Below the pieces are notes generated by a model. It was not told where the DNA came from, did no database searches, and saw only the letters and a program-made list of their open reading frames with translations. From an uncultured Cyclobacteriaceae bacterium (GTDB lineage: Bacteria > Bacteroidota > Bacteroidia > Cytophagales > Cyclobacteriaceae): 57,909 nt of DNA. The position numbers and the translations under genes are program-made. Positions 45,236-54,704 of this stretch are shown piece by piece (the first letter of the stretch is position 1; each line of letters starts with the position of its first letter). The stretch spans positions 1 to 57,909 of the forward strand of contig CANLOE010000034.1 in assembly GCA_947492745.1 (NCBI GenBank), read 5' to 3'.

Positions 45236-46351
45236 TTGAGCACATTCAAAGACCTCGGCGTACATGCTGATTTTATCAAAGCCCTGAAAGAAAACAATAT
45301 ATTCGAACCTTCGGAAATACAGAAAAAATCCATTCCCTACCTGCTGAAGGAAGGCAAGGATTTTATAGGTCAGGCACAGACAGGGACAGGAAAGACGGCT
45401 GCTTTCGGCCTACCACTACTACATAGGGTCAATCCGAAGAACAAGCAAGTACAGGCCTTGGTACTGGCGCCTACCAGAGAACTGTGCCAGCAGATTGCGA
45501 AACAGCTCTTTCGTTTCACTAAATATTCAGCAAAAATATTTGCCGAATCAGTCTACGGTGGGGAGAAAATAGACATTCAGATCCGAGCTCTGAAGCGCCC
45601 CACACAAATCGTTGTGGCCACTCCCGGTAGACTACTGGACCTGTTGGAGAAAAAAGCCATTGACCTCGCCCATATTCAAACTTTGGTCTTGGACGAAGCT
45701 GATGAGATGCTGAGCATGGGATTCAAAAAAGAGCTGGATGCCATCTTGAAGTTTACGGCCGGTGATCGACATACCTGGTTATTCTCTGCGACCATGCCCA
45801 GTGGTATCCACCAGATCATCAAAACGTATATGGCTCCCGATGCTCAGAGGATAGAAGTCAAAAAAGAGGATGTGGTCAACAAATCGATACAACACCAGTA
45901 TGTCGTCTGCGAACAATCCCAGAAGTTGGACATTCTATTGCATTTTCTCAGCTCTCAGGGTGATAAAATGGGCATTATCTTCTGTAGGACCAAAGCAGCT
46001 ACCCAGAACCTTTCGTTACAACTGCAAAGTAAAAATGTAGCTACGGGCGCTATCCACGGTGATCTGACCCAAAAAGAAAGAGATAAGGTCATGCGGGCTT
46101 TTCGAAAACAGAACTTGAAGGTCCTCGTCGCTACGGATATATCGGCCAGAGGCATCGATGTAGAGGGACTGGGTTATGTCATCCACTTCCAACTGCCCGA
46201 TCAAATCGACTATTACACACATCGTAGTGGCAGAACCGCCCGCGCTGGAAAGAAAGGGCTTTCCTTCAGTATATTGACACAACAGGAGGTAAAAAGGATA
46301 GATCAGTTTTCCAAAGAGCTGAATATCGAGTTTACGGAAACGGCGGGCTGA
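45236..46351 (+). CDS. DEAD-box ATP-dependent RNA helicase
   Basis: This 371-aa helicase has all core motifs: the Q-motif region (FEPSEIQKKSIPYLL), AQTGTGKTAAFG (I), PTRELCQQ (Ia), TPGRLLDL (Ib), VLDEADEML (II), LFSATMP (III), IFCRTK (IV), ATDISARGIDV (V) and HRSGRTARAGK (VI). It ends right after the core, without the basic C-terminal tail found in DeaD or RhlE, so it is a minimal helicase. The start is TTG at 45236; no ATG precedes the conserved FKDLGV. The aminotransferase gene follows after 5 bases. Confidence 0.93.
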   Translation: MSTFKDLGVHADFIKALKENNIFEPSEIQKKSIPYLLKEGKDFIGQAQTGTGKTAAFGLPLLHRVNPKNKQVQALVLAPTRELCQQIAKQLFRFTKYSAKIFAESVYGGEKIDIQIRALKRPTQIVVATPGRLLDLLEKKAIDLAHIQTLVLDEADEMLSMGFKKELDAILKFTAGDRHTWLFSATMPSGIHQIIKTYMAPDAQRIEVKKEDVVNKSIQHQYVVCEQSQKLDILLHFLSSQGDKMGIIFCRTKAATQNLSLQLQSKNVATGAIHGDLTQKERDKVMRAFRKQNLKVLVATDISARGIDVEGLGYVIHFQLPDQIDYYTHRSGRTARAGKKGLSFSILTQQEVKRIDQFSKELNIEFTETAG

Positions 46352-46356
46352 TAGCT

Positions 46357-47172
46357 ATGGAGCAGTATCTCAATTATAATGGTCGGGTAATGTCTTATGA
46401 TAAATTCAGTATACCTGCTTCCAATAGGTCTTTTCGCTATGGGGACGCACTGTTCGAGACCATCGCCTACCGTGAGAACAGGGCCTGCTTACTGGGCCTT
46501 CACCTAAAGCGACTTCAAAAAGGGGCCGATATTCTCGGCATGCTTCTGCCCGATATTTTTCTCCGATCGGATATATTGGAAACCGCTATAGAAGAGCTGT
46601 TGCACAGCAGTGGCATCCGAAAAGAGGCCCGTGTCCGCTTACAGGTATGGAGGAAGGACGGTGGACTCTACACTCCACAGAATGACACTGTGGACTTTCT
46701 GCTTGAGGCAGGTCCGCTAAATCCATATAGGGCTGCCAAGAGCAAGGTGACCTTCTCCGAAGAGGTGCGCTTGGCCGAGGGACCTTGCTCATCGCTCAAA
46801 ACGTCCAATGCCCTACCCTATATCATCGCAGGAAGAGAACGGGCAATCAAAGAAATGGATGACCTCATCCTACTGGACAATTATGGTCATGTATCAGAGT
46901 GCTGTGCCGCCAATCTATTTTGGCGCTACGACGATTGTTTTTTCACGCCCTCCTTGGATACCGGTTGTATTGCCGGTGTGATGCGCGAACACATCCTACA
47001 ACAATTAGTGGCCTCGGGACTCTCCATCAAAGAAGTTAAGGCCAGCCCCGAAGAACTGCTAAAGGCCCATCAGGTATTTTCCACCAATACCCTTGGCATA
47101 CAGCCCATAACCCATATTGATGGATACAATTTTGAAGATCATCTGGGCCTTATACAGCAATGGGGGCCTTGA
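46357..47172 (+). CDS. Class IV aminotransferase (PabC/branched-chain-like)
   Basis: This 271-aa PLP enzyme belongs to fold-type IV. Evidence is [12 protein letters not shown], the lysine in [20 protein letters not shown] (Schiff base site), [15 protein letters not shown] and [12 protein letters not shown]. Length and the LKTSN motif favour 4-amino-4-deoxychorismate lyase (PabC, folate synthesis) over branched-chain aminotransferase. It is 5 bases after the helicase, so they share a transcript. Its 3' end overlaps thyA, on the opposite strand, by 23 bases. Confidence 0.85.
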   Translation: MEQYLNYNGRVMSYDKFSIPASNRSFRYGDALFETIAYRENRACLLGLHLKRLQKGADILGMLLPDIFLRSDILETAIEELLHSSGIRKEARVRLQVWRKDGGLYTPQNDTVDFLLEAGPLNPYRAAKSKVTFSEEVRLAEGPCSSLKTSNALPYIIAGRERAIKEMDDLILLDNYGHVSECCAANLFWRYDDCFFTPSLDTGCIAGVMREHILQQLVASGLSIKEVKASPEELLKAHQVFSTNTLGIQPITHIDGYNFEDHLGLIQQWGP

Positions 47173-47944
47173 TACCGGGATGTGGATCGTAATCTATAAT
47201 ATCAAAGTCTTCGAACTTATAGTCGAAAAGGGTATCGGGGCGTCGCATTATGTTCAGCTTCGGTAGGGGCCTAGGGCTTCTCGCCAGTTGCCGTTCGGCC
47301 TGCTCCATGTGATTCGCATACAGATGCACATCTCCACCTGTCCATACAAATTCTCCAGGGAGCAAATCGCATTGTTGAGCAAACATATAGACCAGTAAGG
47401 CATAGGAGGCGATGTTAAAAGGCACCCCTAAAAAATAATCAGCACTTCTTTGGTACAGTTGGCAGGACAGCTTGCCTTCTGCCACGAAAAACTGAAAGAG
47501 CGCATGGCAAGGTGGCAAGGCCATGTGGTCGACTTCTGCGGGATTCCAGGCACTGACGATATGCCTTCTGGAATCCGGGTTTTTCTTTATCTGTTCCAGC
47601 ACTTGGGCTATCTGATCGATCTTCCTCCCATCGGGAGAAGGCCAGCTACGCCATTGCTGCCCGTAAACGGGACCCAAGTCACCGTTTTCATCGGCCCACT
47701 CATCCCATATACTTACCCCATTGGCCTTCAAATAACCTATATTGGTATCTCCACTCAAAAACCAGAGCAATTCGTGAATGATGGACCTCAAGTGCAATTT
47801 TTTAGTGGTCACGAGCGGGAAACCTTCCGATAAATCGAATCTTAGCTGTCTTCCAAAGACTGCTTTGGTGCCTGTCCCCGTCCGGTCTCCTTTGGTCGCG
47901 CCATTGTCCATGATATCACGCATCAACTCCAGGTATTGTTTCAT
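47150..47944 (-). CDS. thyA: Thymidylate synthase ThyA
   Basis: This 264-aa enzyme methylates dUMP using methylene-tetrahydrofolate. Start [35 protein letters not shown], catalytic cysteine in [29 protein letters not shown] and [15 protein letters not shown] are diagnostic. Length equals E. coli ThyA exactly. A longer in-frame start at 48187 is rejected because it lies inside a repeat element and upstream of the promoter at 47974-47981. Confidence 0.97.
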   Translation of the reverse strand: MKQYLELMRDIMDNGATKGDRTGTGTKAVFGRQLRFDLSEGFPLVTTKKLHLRSIIHELLWFLSGDTNIGYLKANGVSIWDEWADENGDLGPVYGQQWRSWPSPDGRKIDQIAQVLEQIKKNPDSRRHIVSAWNPAEVDHMALPPCHALFQFFVAEGKLSCQLYQRSADYFLGVPFNIASYALLVYMFAQQCDLLPGEFVWTGGDVHLYANHMEQAERQLARSPRPLPKLNIMRRPDTLFDYKFEDFDIIDYDPHPGIKAPIAV

Positions 47945-47973
47945 GCCATTGATTATTTTTGATTTTGAAATAA

Positions 47974-47981
47974 CAAAGATA
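47974..47981 (-). promoter_or_regulatory. Probable -7 element of thyA
   Basis: On the minus strand this reads TATCTTTG, an exact TAnnTTTG match 30 bases before the thyA ATG. Confidence 0.6.
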
Positions 47982-48139
47982 AGGGTAAGCCGTAGAATTT
48001 TATGAAATTGATGAGAGCAAATTTCAGAAAGAACCTCATAGCGCTTCCAATTCCGTTTATGGGAGCATTCGCTAGTGGGTACTTTCACTGTACTCGTGCC
48101 CGACGATACGAAACCTGAAATGAGGTAATAATCGTATAA

Positions 48140-48308
48140 ACCCAAAATAATCAATAGCCTTCCTATTACGAGTATAAATTGCTTCAAAATCAGCTGTTCT
48201 ACGCTGCGCAGGTTCGTCCCTCTAATGACATACTAGGCCTCACCACCTAAACCACTGATTTTATGGAAATTATGCTCTAATAACGAAACCCCATTGACCA
48301 TTTTGGGA
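48140..48308 (+). mobile_element. MITE-like element, family D, copy 2
   Basis: This 169-bp copy starts ACCCAAAATAATCAATAG and ends GACCATTTTGGGA, flanked by TAA at 48137-48139 and 48309-48311. Confidence 0.82.
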
Positions 48309-48394
48309 TAAAGCCGTTTACCAATGGTAATTGGACACATAATCGGTCTTCCGGACCCATATTTTACATTTAGTCTCCTGATTTTGTCTTTTTA

Positions 48395-48561
48395 ACCCAG
48401 AATGTTCGTTGGAACTTCGTTATGAGGACTTAAATGGCAATACATCAGTGCGTTTTCTTGGGTTCAGCGTAGCACCGCTACGGTGAATTCAAAAAACGCA
48501 TTCATTTACTGATTTGAAGCCAGTTAAGTCCGGAATAGATTTTCTAATGGACATTTTGGGT
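48395..48561 (-). mobile_element. MITE-like element, family C, copy 7
   Basis: This 167-bp copy is flanked by TTA at 48392-48394 and 48562-48564. Its core reads GTAGCACCGCTAC. Confidence 0.87.
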
Positions 48562-48845
48562 TTAAGTTCCGCAGCTTCGGCTATACAAAGGGATAGGGCC
48601 TTATCAGGGCAGAAAAAGTCAAAATTCTCGATGCCGAACAAAAAACCTAAATCCCTTCTATATCAAAAGAGAGGTACTGAGGTCTGATGTTCAAAAAGAA
48701 ACAAGCTAAACTTACGGCAATAGGAAAAAGTTCATCCCATTTCGACCCGATAAGCCTAGAATAGGGAGATGCGGTACTTCAAATACAGTGCGTTGTATCC
48801 AAGCATTCTTAAGACAATCATTGAAATCCATTGTCTTGTCTCTCA

Positions 48846-49011
48846 ATACGAATCATGCGTTAGCTTCTTTCATTACAGCATCAAAAACTGTTGACCGGGA
48901 AGCTACTGTATTTTTTCAATTGATTGTAGCAGTGCCAGACTGAACGCCGTAAAACCCTAAAGTCTATCGCATTTCAAATCCTCATGACGATATCCAGTAT
49001 ACCATCTGAAT
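48846..49011. mobile_element. Decayed family C element
   Basis: Only parts match (ATCATGCGTTAG on the left, ATCCTCATGACGA and ACCATCTGAAT on the right), but the spacing gives 166 bp, the family length. Confidence 0.5.
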
Positions 49012-49704
49012 TAGATGAACGTCGCCTGATTAAGATACAAGTCGGATACTATAACCAAGCATTGTTATTTTTAATGCGTTGCTTAAGTATTTTTAGGCCT
49101 ACAATAGAGGAGACGAATAATATAGAAAAAACCATTAACATATAGCAGTATATTAAATAGTTAAAAAGGTGATTCAAGAGAAATTCAATAATATCAGAGA
49201 CCGACGGAAGACATTTGGTTTGGCTTTACAGAACAGTTCAATCGTAGCATAATTTAACGATTCATAAACTGAAGATAGCAAACACGCCTCACTTAAGTCA
49301 TTAGCAAACAAGAGGTTGATTACCTTAAAACAACTAACCTCTATACTATCAATGAACTTCTCATTTCTTTATAGTTTTACAAAGATAATCAAAAAGGAAT
49401 CCACCCTACCCCCGATTAGTTCAGTCGACGGGATAAGAAGACGAATAGCATTAGTCGGCCCTAGAACACCTCATCGATAGTCTTTTTTCTGCAACCGGAA
49501 GATTATTCACCTGATGTATAATCACTTACAACAATCAGAAAGTAGGCTACATTTGATGTATACCAGTCGTTCGCTGACCGAACCCTGACCTTATCGATAA
49601 TGTCGAAGCTTGGATACTTGCCTATGGATGGATATCACGTTATAACTCTTACCGATTATCAGTTAGTCCGATAAACACCGTATGATCTAGAGGTCAAACT
49701 TCAT
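49012..49704. other. Long gene-free stretch
   Basis: I see no gene, repeat or clear terminator here. It lies downstream of the LytTR regulator (minus strand). A weak inverted pair GAGGTT/AACCTC occurs near 49311-49342. Confidence 0.5.
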
Positions 49705-50415
49705 CTATAGTGTCTTGATTCTTTTTATCAAGTCCTGTTTATAGGAGTTGCTTACGGGCAGTACTTTACCCGTTATCTCAAGGTTATTCTGATCGATATT
49801 TTTTATCTTATCGATACGGACGATATAGGAGCGGTGAATTCTGACGAAGTCATAAGATGGGAGCTTTTCTTCTATCGCCTTGAGTGTGGAGTAAACGGTG
49901 TGGGTTTTGTCCAAGGTATGTATTTTGACATAGTCACCGTAGGCCTCTACCCAGTAGATATCCTTTAGGTCAAAATTTACCAAAAGGGAATCTACCTTGA
50001 TAAATATATTCTCCTGAGGTCTATCGATAATGGGTTCTTTCGGTTCTGCCATTATTTTATCCTTAGCTTTCAACACTGCTTTCAAAAACCGGGAATAATC
50101 CTCGATGGGCTTAAGTAAGTAATCGACCACATCGTATTCGAAGGCATCCAGTGCATATTCTTTCTTGCTACTGGCAATGATGATCTGCGGCTTCTTATCC
50201 AAGGTTTTGATAAACTCCAGCCCTGTCATATTGGGCATCTCAATATCCAAAAAAATCAAATCTATAGGTTGTTCTCTAGCTACATTGGCTGCCTCTATCG
50301 AACTGCTATAGGCTCCAATAAGTTCCAGAAAATCGGTTTTGGCGACCAAGGCTTCCAATATCTTCAGTGACATGATATCATCATCTACGATGATACACTT
50401 ATACTTTTCGTACAT
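49705..50415 (-). CDS. LytTR-family response regulator
   Basis: This 236-aa protein starts at ATG 50415 (a TTG three codons upstream is less likely). It has a receiver domain (about 5-122; CIIVDDDIMSLK, phosphate-accepting D57 in IFLDIEMP, the Thr/Ser switch shifted to IIIASSKKEYALDAF, YLLKPI lysine) and a LytTR DNA-binding domain (about 140-236; YWVEAYGDYVKIHT, SFxRIHRSYIV-like FVRIHRSYIVRIDKI). It probably receives phosphate from the hybrid kinase upstream on the same strand, 283 bases away, and acts as output by DNA binding. Confidence 0.93.
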   Translation of the reverse strand: MYEKYKCIIVDDDIMSLKILEALVAKTDFLELIGAYSSSIEAANVAREQPIDLIFLDIEMPNMTGLEFIKTLDKKPQIIIASSKKEYALDAFEYDVVDYLLKPIEDYSRFLKAVLKAKDKIMAEPKEPIIDRPQENIFIKVDSLLVNFDLKDIYWVEAYGDYVKIHTLDKTHTVYSTLKAIEEKLPSYDFVRIHRSYIVRIDKIKNIDQNNLEITGKVLPVSNSYKQDLIKRIKTL

Positions 50416-50698
50416 AGGGTTCAATAGATAGGCTAAGACTGTTCTGAAATATACTTTTGGCCGGTGATATACTCTTTCGGGAAAATAATTCCATGGAAAT
50501 CTTCGTGGATAACGTCGCTATACATATCTCTTTGCCGAGACTATCCATGGGACGTCTGCTCAACGACCCGATGCTGACTCCTTTGTATCCAGAATACGTA
50601 ATAACAAATTGCCTCTATAATTTCCGAACAGTCAATAACAGTAATTTTTTCAATTTGGTGAGATAAAGCTCCTCTCCTGCTTGGATTCTTACTTAAGT
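50416..50698. other. Gap between kinase and regulator with a possible E fragment
   Basis: A stretch near 50433-50460 (AAGACTGTTCTGAAATATAC) resembles the left end of family E. An insertion here may have split a once tighter kinase-regulator operon. No gene is visible. Confidence 0.35.
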
Positions 50699-52660
50699 TT
50701 AGGAGGACCACCTCATCTGTTTTAAATGGGTGACCGCCTGATGCGTGGCTTTTTCGACTTGTTCTATTTTGGAAAGATACCCCTCTTGATTTCTTTCCTT
50801 TTTCAAATCCTGCTCCAATTCATCCAATAACTCACCTACTGACAATATACCTATATATTTATAATTTGACTTAGACTGATGTACTAAACTTTGTAGGGAG
50901 TGCCAATCTTTCTTGTCATACAAATCATGCATTTTACTAATTTGCTGTGGAGCAGAGGATAAGAATATTTCGACGAGTTCTTTTATTTTTAGCATATCTC
51001 CGTCCATGACATCGATGAGGTAACTCAGATCGACTTCCATTTTTCCCATGGATAGTACCCTACCCTTTCGGTCCTTCTGGATATCGGTCAATACTCGGCG
51101 TATCATTTTATGAAGTTCATCCGGGAGTACAGGTTTGGTGACAAAGCTCTGGATATTCAGTTCTTGGAATTTACCTTCCGTATAGGTGGGCTGCTCTCCT
51201 GTAAGTATTATTATAGGGATATGGGCATAGCTTTCTGAGGATGCTCTTATGGCACTGGCGACTTGATACCCATCCATTTCGGGCATATGATAGTCCAGTA
51301 ATAGCACATCCAGCTCCGTATTCGCTAAAACCTCCATTACCTGCTTGCCTGTCCCTACTGTACTGACCTCATAGCCCCATTTGAGGAGCAGGTCATGGAG
51401 CATTTTTTGTTGAAGAGTATCGTCTTCGCCGATGAGTATCTTCCCGGTAGGGTCGGAAGAGGAAGATGCCTCTGAAGACACATAAGGTTCAGGGTTTTTC
51501 TCTTTCAACGCTCCCTCGTACCGAATGCTCAGTACAAATTCTGTACCATGGCCTAGACTACTGTCCACCCTGATACTTCCTCCTTGAAGTTCTACCAGCT
51601 GCTTGACAATGTTCAGTCCCAGACCCGTACCTCCGAACAAACGGCTTGTATGATCGGTAGCCTGTTCGTAAGGAGCAAATATCTTTTCCAGTTTCTCTTT
51701 GGCAATACCGATACCTGTATCCGATATGGAGAATTGCAGTTCAGTACAGCTCTCTTGCATTGATAATAAGGATACCTCTAGTCGAATACTGCCTTTGTCG
51801 GTGAACTTCACGGCATTACCCAGCAAATTATACAATATCTGAGATAGCTTAGTGGCATCCCCGACAATTACTCTTGGAAGATCGAAAGAAAGGTTGACCT
51901 GTAGGTCTATTCCCTTCTCTCTACAGGCAAAGAGGAAAGAATTGCTTACGGTCCTAAGGGTTGCCCTCAGGTCAAAAGGCTCCTTGACAAAGGTAATCTT
52001 ACCGGCTTCTATTTTCGAATGATCGAGGATATCATTTACCATAGTCGTCAAGTGGACAACCGTAGCGTTCAGCGCTTCTGTATATTCTTTCAGCTTATGT
52101 TTATCGCCTGTCCCGTCTATCAGGTTAGCGAGTCCATAGATACCATTGAGCGGTGTCCTCAGTTCATGGCTAATATTGGAAAAAAACCTGCTCTTGATTT
52201 GCTGTAGCCGCTCCAGTTCAGCATTTTTGTATTCTAAAAGTTCATTCTCGAGCTGAATGTTCTTTTTTTCCGTTTCTAGGAACTCTCCTTTGATTTCTGA
52301 CTCGTTACGTTGTTGTTGTAAAGATATGAGGTGTTCGTAATGCTCGGAAAAATCATGGATAATCCACAACATCGCCTCTTTACCTTGGTATTTTTGCTTG
52401 TTGAACACAAAGTCAAAATAGCCCTCGTTTCCATATAGGTCTTCGCCAATACAGGGAAAGGTCAGCTCCTCCCCTTCTGCCATATCGAATAGTGCTTCTA
52501 CCATACTCGCCAAAAAAGGCACTTCCTCGAACAATGTATCCTTCTCCATCTTTACCTTGAACAAAGTATCACAGGAACCCAACAGTTGACCTTCTATCGA
52601 AAAGACGACAAATTGGGTGTTTTTATTGATATACGATTGTTTGAGTGTCTGGATATTCAT
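50699..52660 (-). CDS. Hybrid sensor histidine kinase with receiver and HPt domains
   Basis: This 653-aa protein has no membrane helix and should be cytoplasmic. In order: a PAS-like N-terminal domain (about 10-115), a coiled coil (115-158), HisKA with phospho-accepting H165 (FFSNISHELRTPLNG), HATPase (N-box LLGNAVKFTDKG, G1 DTGIGIAKEKL, G2 GGTGLGLNIV), a receiver with D456 (LLLDYHMPEMDG) and a C-terminal HPt-type four-helix region with H594 (LVHQSKSNYKYIG). A full phosphorelay is thus on one chain. Its ATG overlaps the GTPase stop (ATGA), showing translational coupling to the GTPase. Confidence 0.93.
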   Translation of the reverse strand: MNIQTLKQSYINKNTQFVVFSIEGQLLGSCDTLFKVKMEKDTLFEEVPFLASMVEALFDMAEGEELTFPCIGEDLYGNEGYFDFVFNKQKYQGKEAMLWIIHDFSEHYEHLISLQQQRNESEIKGEFLETEKKNIQLENELLEYKNAELERLQQIKSRFFSNISHELRTPLNGIYGLANLIDGTGDKHKLKEYTEALNATVVHLTTMVNDILDHSKIEAGKITFVKEPFDLRATLRTVSNSFLFACREKGIDLQVNLSFDLPRVIVGDATKLSQILYNLLGNAVKFTDKGSIRLEVSLLSMQESCTELQFSISDTGIGIAKEKLEKIFAPYEQATDHTSRLFGGTGLGLNIVKQLVELQGGSIRVDSSLGHGTEFVLSIRYEGALKEKNPEPYVSSEASSSSDPTGKILIGEDDTLQQKMLHDLLLKWGYEVSTVGTGKQVMEVLANTELDVLLLDYHMPEMDGYQVASAIRASSESYAHIPIIILTGEQPTYTEGKFQELNIQSFVTKPVLPDELHKMIRRVLTDIQKDRKGRVLSMGKMEVDLSYLIDVMDGDMLKIKELVEIFLSSAPQQISKMHDLYDKKDWHSLQSLVHQSKSNYKYIGILSVGELLDELEQDLKKERNQEGYLSKIEQVEKATHQAVTHLKQMRWSS

Positions 52661-53142
52661 CGCACCATAGCTAGGGCAAGGTCATGAAATAGTTTTTCTA
52701 CGTTTTCACCCGTTCTGGCACTGATGAAGGTCACGTCTACCAAAGGTAATTTGGCAGCGATAGTATCCAGGTCTTTTTCGTTCAGGAGGTCTTTTTTATT
52801 GCCCACCAGACTTATTGGCACGTTGGGCAATAATGTTTTTAGGTCGGATAGCTCCCTATCCAATGCTTCGTAAGTACTCAATCTGCTCAGGTCGAAGACA
52901 TATATTATACCCTGAGAACCTAATTTATAAGAGGGTGGTATCTTCCTATGTGAGGACTCTCCCGCGATATCCCAGATGATCATCGCTAAAGGCCCCTCGT
53001 TAGTAGTAACTATCTTTTTCTCTATTTTTACCCCGATGGTCGTCAGGTACGCATCGGAAAACTCTTTGTGCATAAACTGACGGATAAGCGAAGTTTTGCC
53101 CACACCGTATTTCCCTAGAAGGATTACCTTTTTACTGTTCAC
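52657..53142 (-). CDS. Rab/Ras-like small GTPase
   Basis: Starting at the GTG at 53142 this is 161 aa, a stand-alone small GTPase. G1 is GKYGVGKTS (10-18), a G2 threonine lies in LTTIGVKI, G3 is WDIAGE (Rab has WDTAGQE, so the catalytic Gln is replaced), G4 NKKD and G5 SAR. The GTG start overlaps the upstream stop by 11 bases, and the gene's own stop overlaps the kinase start as ATGA. The change in G3 may slow GTP hydrolysis. In-frame start at 53184 would place 14 residues before the conserved beta-strand and is less likely. Confidence 0.88.
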   Translation of the reverse strand: MNSKKVILLGKYGVGKTSLIRQFMHKEFSDAYLTTIGVKIEKKIVTTNEGPLAMIIWDIAGESSHRKIPPSYKLGSQGIIYVFDLSRLSTYEALDRELSDLKTLLPNVPISLVGNKKDLLNEKDLDTIAAKLPLVDVTFISARTGENVEKLFHDLALAMVR

Positions 53143-53977
53143 TATCGTTGATTTGAGAAAAATATGTTTCGAGATTACCCACAATTACTTGCTTGTCCAA
53201 GGATACCAAACCCTGTTTCATTGTAGGTGTATTGATAATACGATTGACAAAAGCCAAAATGGTATCGTCCAATTTATTTTTAAAATGGGGGTTTAAAGGA
53301 CCGGATACAGCCGCAACAACATAAAAGGAAGAGAAGTCTTTAATGATAAGCTTGTAGGTCTCATATTCGACGATTTCCAATTGTTGTGTCTCCTTGGACA
53401 AGGCATCCTGTGCAAAGCTTTTGATAGCAGTCATCATGCCTGCCATCATGTCTTGATCAAAGGCACTTTCTTTGGAGTAACTTCCCAATAGCAGCCCCGA
53501 AAGCTGCTCTATCACAAAGATTTCTTCCAAAGCAGGTTCTACGAAGCGTGATGCCATAACGTGGGCCAGGGATGGCCCTCCGAACCAAGACTTGACGCGT
53601 ATTATCCAATTGTCCCAAGAAAAAACCTGTTCCATCTGTCGATCTACACGCTCTGATAAAAGTTCAAACTCTTTGATGACATATTTCTTTATCATCCTAC
53701 CTATGATGGGATATAGCGCCTCCACAACTTCATCTTTTGATTCTTCAATCTGTCTCTTCATGGTTTTGGTAACGGTTTTACCGAAAAGTATATTGAAGTT
53801 TTGCTGTAGGTAATGAGTATTGTCCTCTAATATAGGGGCTATCTTGGACTCGAGTTCCTGACGGACATTAAGCCCCTGCTCCACTTTATCCACGCGCTTG
53901 AGAAGTTCTTTTGTCTTGGCATCCTGTTCTTCAAAAAGGAGCTCCTTTAACTTCTCTAACAAATAGTCTTTGGCCAT
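53132..53977 (-). CDS. Longin/roadblock-like adaptor protein of the GTPase locus
   Basis: This 281-aa soluble protein starts with a charged helical part (MAKDYLLEKLKELLFEEQDA), then a stretch VVEALYPIIGRMIKKYVIKE and WIIRVKSWFGGPSLAHVMAS, and a C-terminal domain (FVIEQLSGLLLGSYSK, DMMAGMMTAIKSFAQDAL, FSSFYVVAAVSGPLN). From memory, this pattern occurs in the N-terminal part of some OmpA-type proteins encoded beside bacterial Ras-like GTPases, where the last part reads like a longin or roadblock fold that binds GTPases. Here the OmpA domain is missing. It overlaps the GTPase start and so is probably its direct partner. Confidence 0.6.
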   Translation of the reverse strand: MAKDYLLEKLKELLFEEQDAKTKELLKRVDKVEQGLNVRQELESKIAPILEDNTHYLQQNFNILFGKTVTKTMKRQIEESKDEVVEALYPIIGRMIKKYVIKEFELLSERVDRQMEQVFSWDNWIIRVKSWFGGPSLAHVMASRFVEPALEEIFVIEQLSGLLLGSYSKESAFDQDMMAGMMTAIKSFAQDALSKETQQLEIVEYETYKLIIKDFSSFYVVAAVSGPLNPHFKNKLDDTILAFVNRIINTPTMKQGLVSLDKQVIVGNLETYFSQINDSEQ

Positions 53978-54704
53978 ATGCTATTATTTATCCCCAATCG
54001 ATCATTGATACTACTATCCCGAGCATAAAGTATACCAAAATCGGCTGTCGGTCGTATTTGTCTCACATCTCGAAACTGTAAATCAACCACCCTTAGGGAC
54101 TTTCTAAAGTTGTATCTTTTATTTCTATCCGTACTTCTTAGGACGCACCATTTCATCGAGATCTACTCGGATAGCAAGCTATCTTTATTAACGATGTTGC
54201 CTCCTGAATAAGCGATAGCAAATTGTCGAAATAATTTCATAGCAAGCCCTTAAAGCCGATTTTATTCTAATTCTATTTTCACAACAGAAATCTAGTAAGA
54301 ATTCCGAGTTTATGATAAAATATAGAAGTTTTTATATTAAAAAACACAATAAAAGAAGCAATAAGGTTTGTCCAGATGATCATTGAGTATGCCATAGAAG
54401 TAAAAAAGGTATATATCGCATTGATACAGGGCTTTAGAAGTCATTCCCTACGGATGCGATAAGTAGACGATGGTAAGCTAGCATACATCAGTATTTAACA
54501 GGCCAAAGACCTCTCTTATCGAAAACCAATCGCACAATTGTTTTTTTTTATGCCAGTATGGGGAACTATTTGACAGTATGCTTTTCTTTGCAGTATAAAC
54601 TTAAAGTTTAAGGCAGCGAAAAAACCGGAACGCTTGATGAGCGGACTATACGAGCATGCCGAAATATGCCCATTTAACAACAGATATTTTTAACCTCCAA
54701 AATT
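53978..54704. other. Divergent gene-free stretch
   Basis: This is the spacer between the minus-strand GTPase operon and the plus-strand DUF3078 gene and must hold both promoters. No exact TAnnTTTG element stands out and no repeat family is recognised. Confidence 0.5.

Noticed and set aside
47945-48187. An 81-residue N-terminal extension of ThyA
   Set aside because: The extra part starts inside a family D element, lies upstream of a good thyA promoter, and ThyA from 47944 already has the standard length and start.
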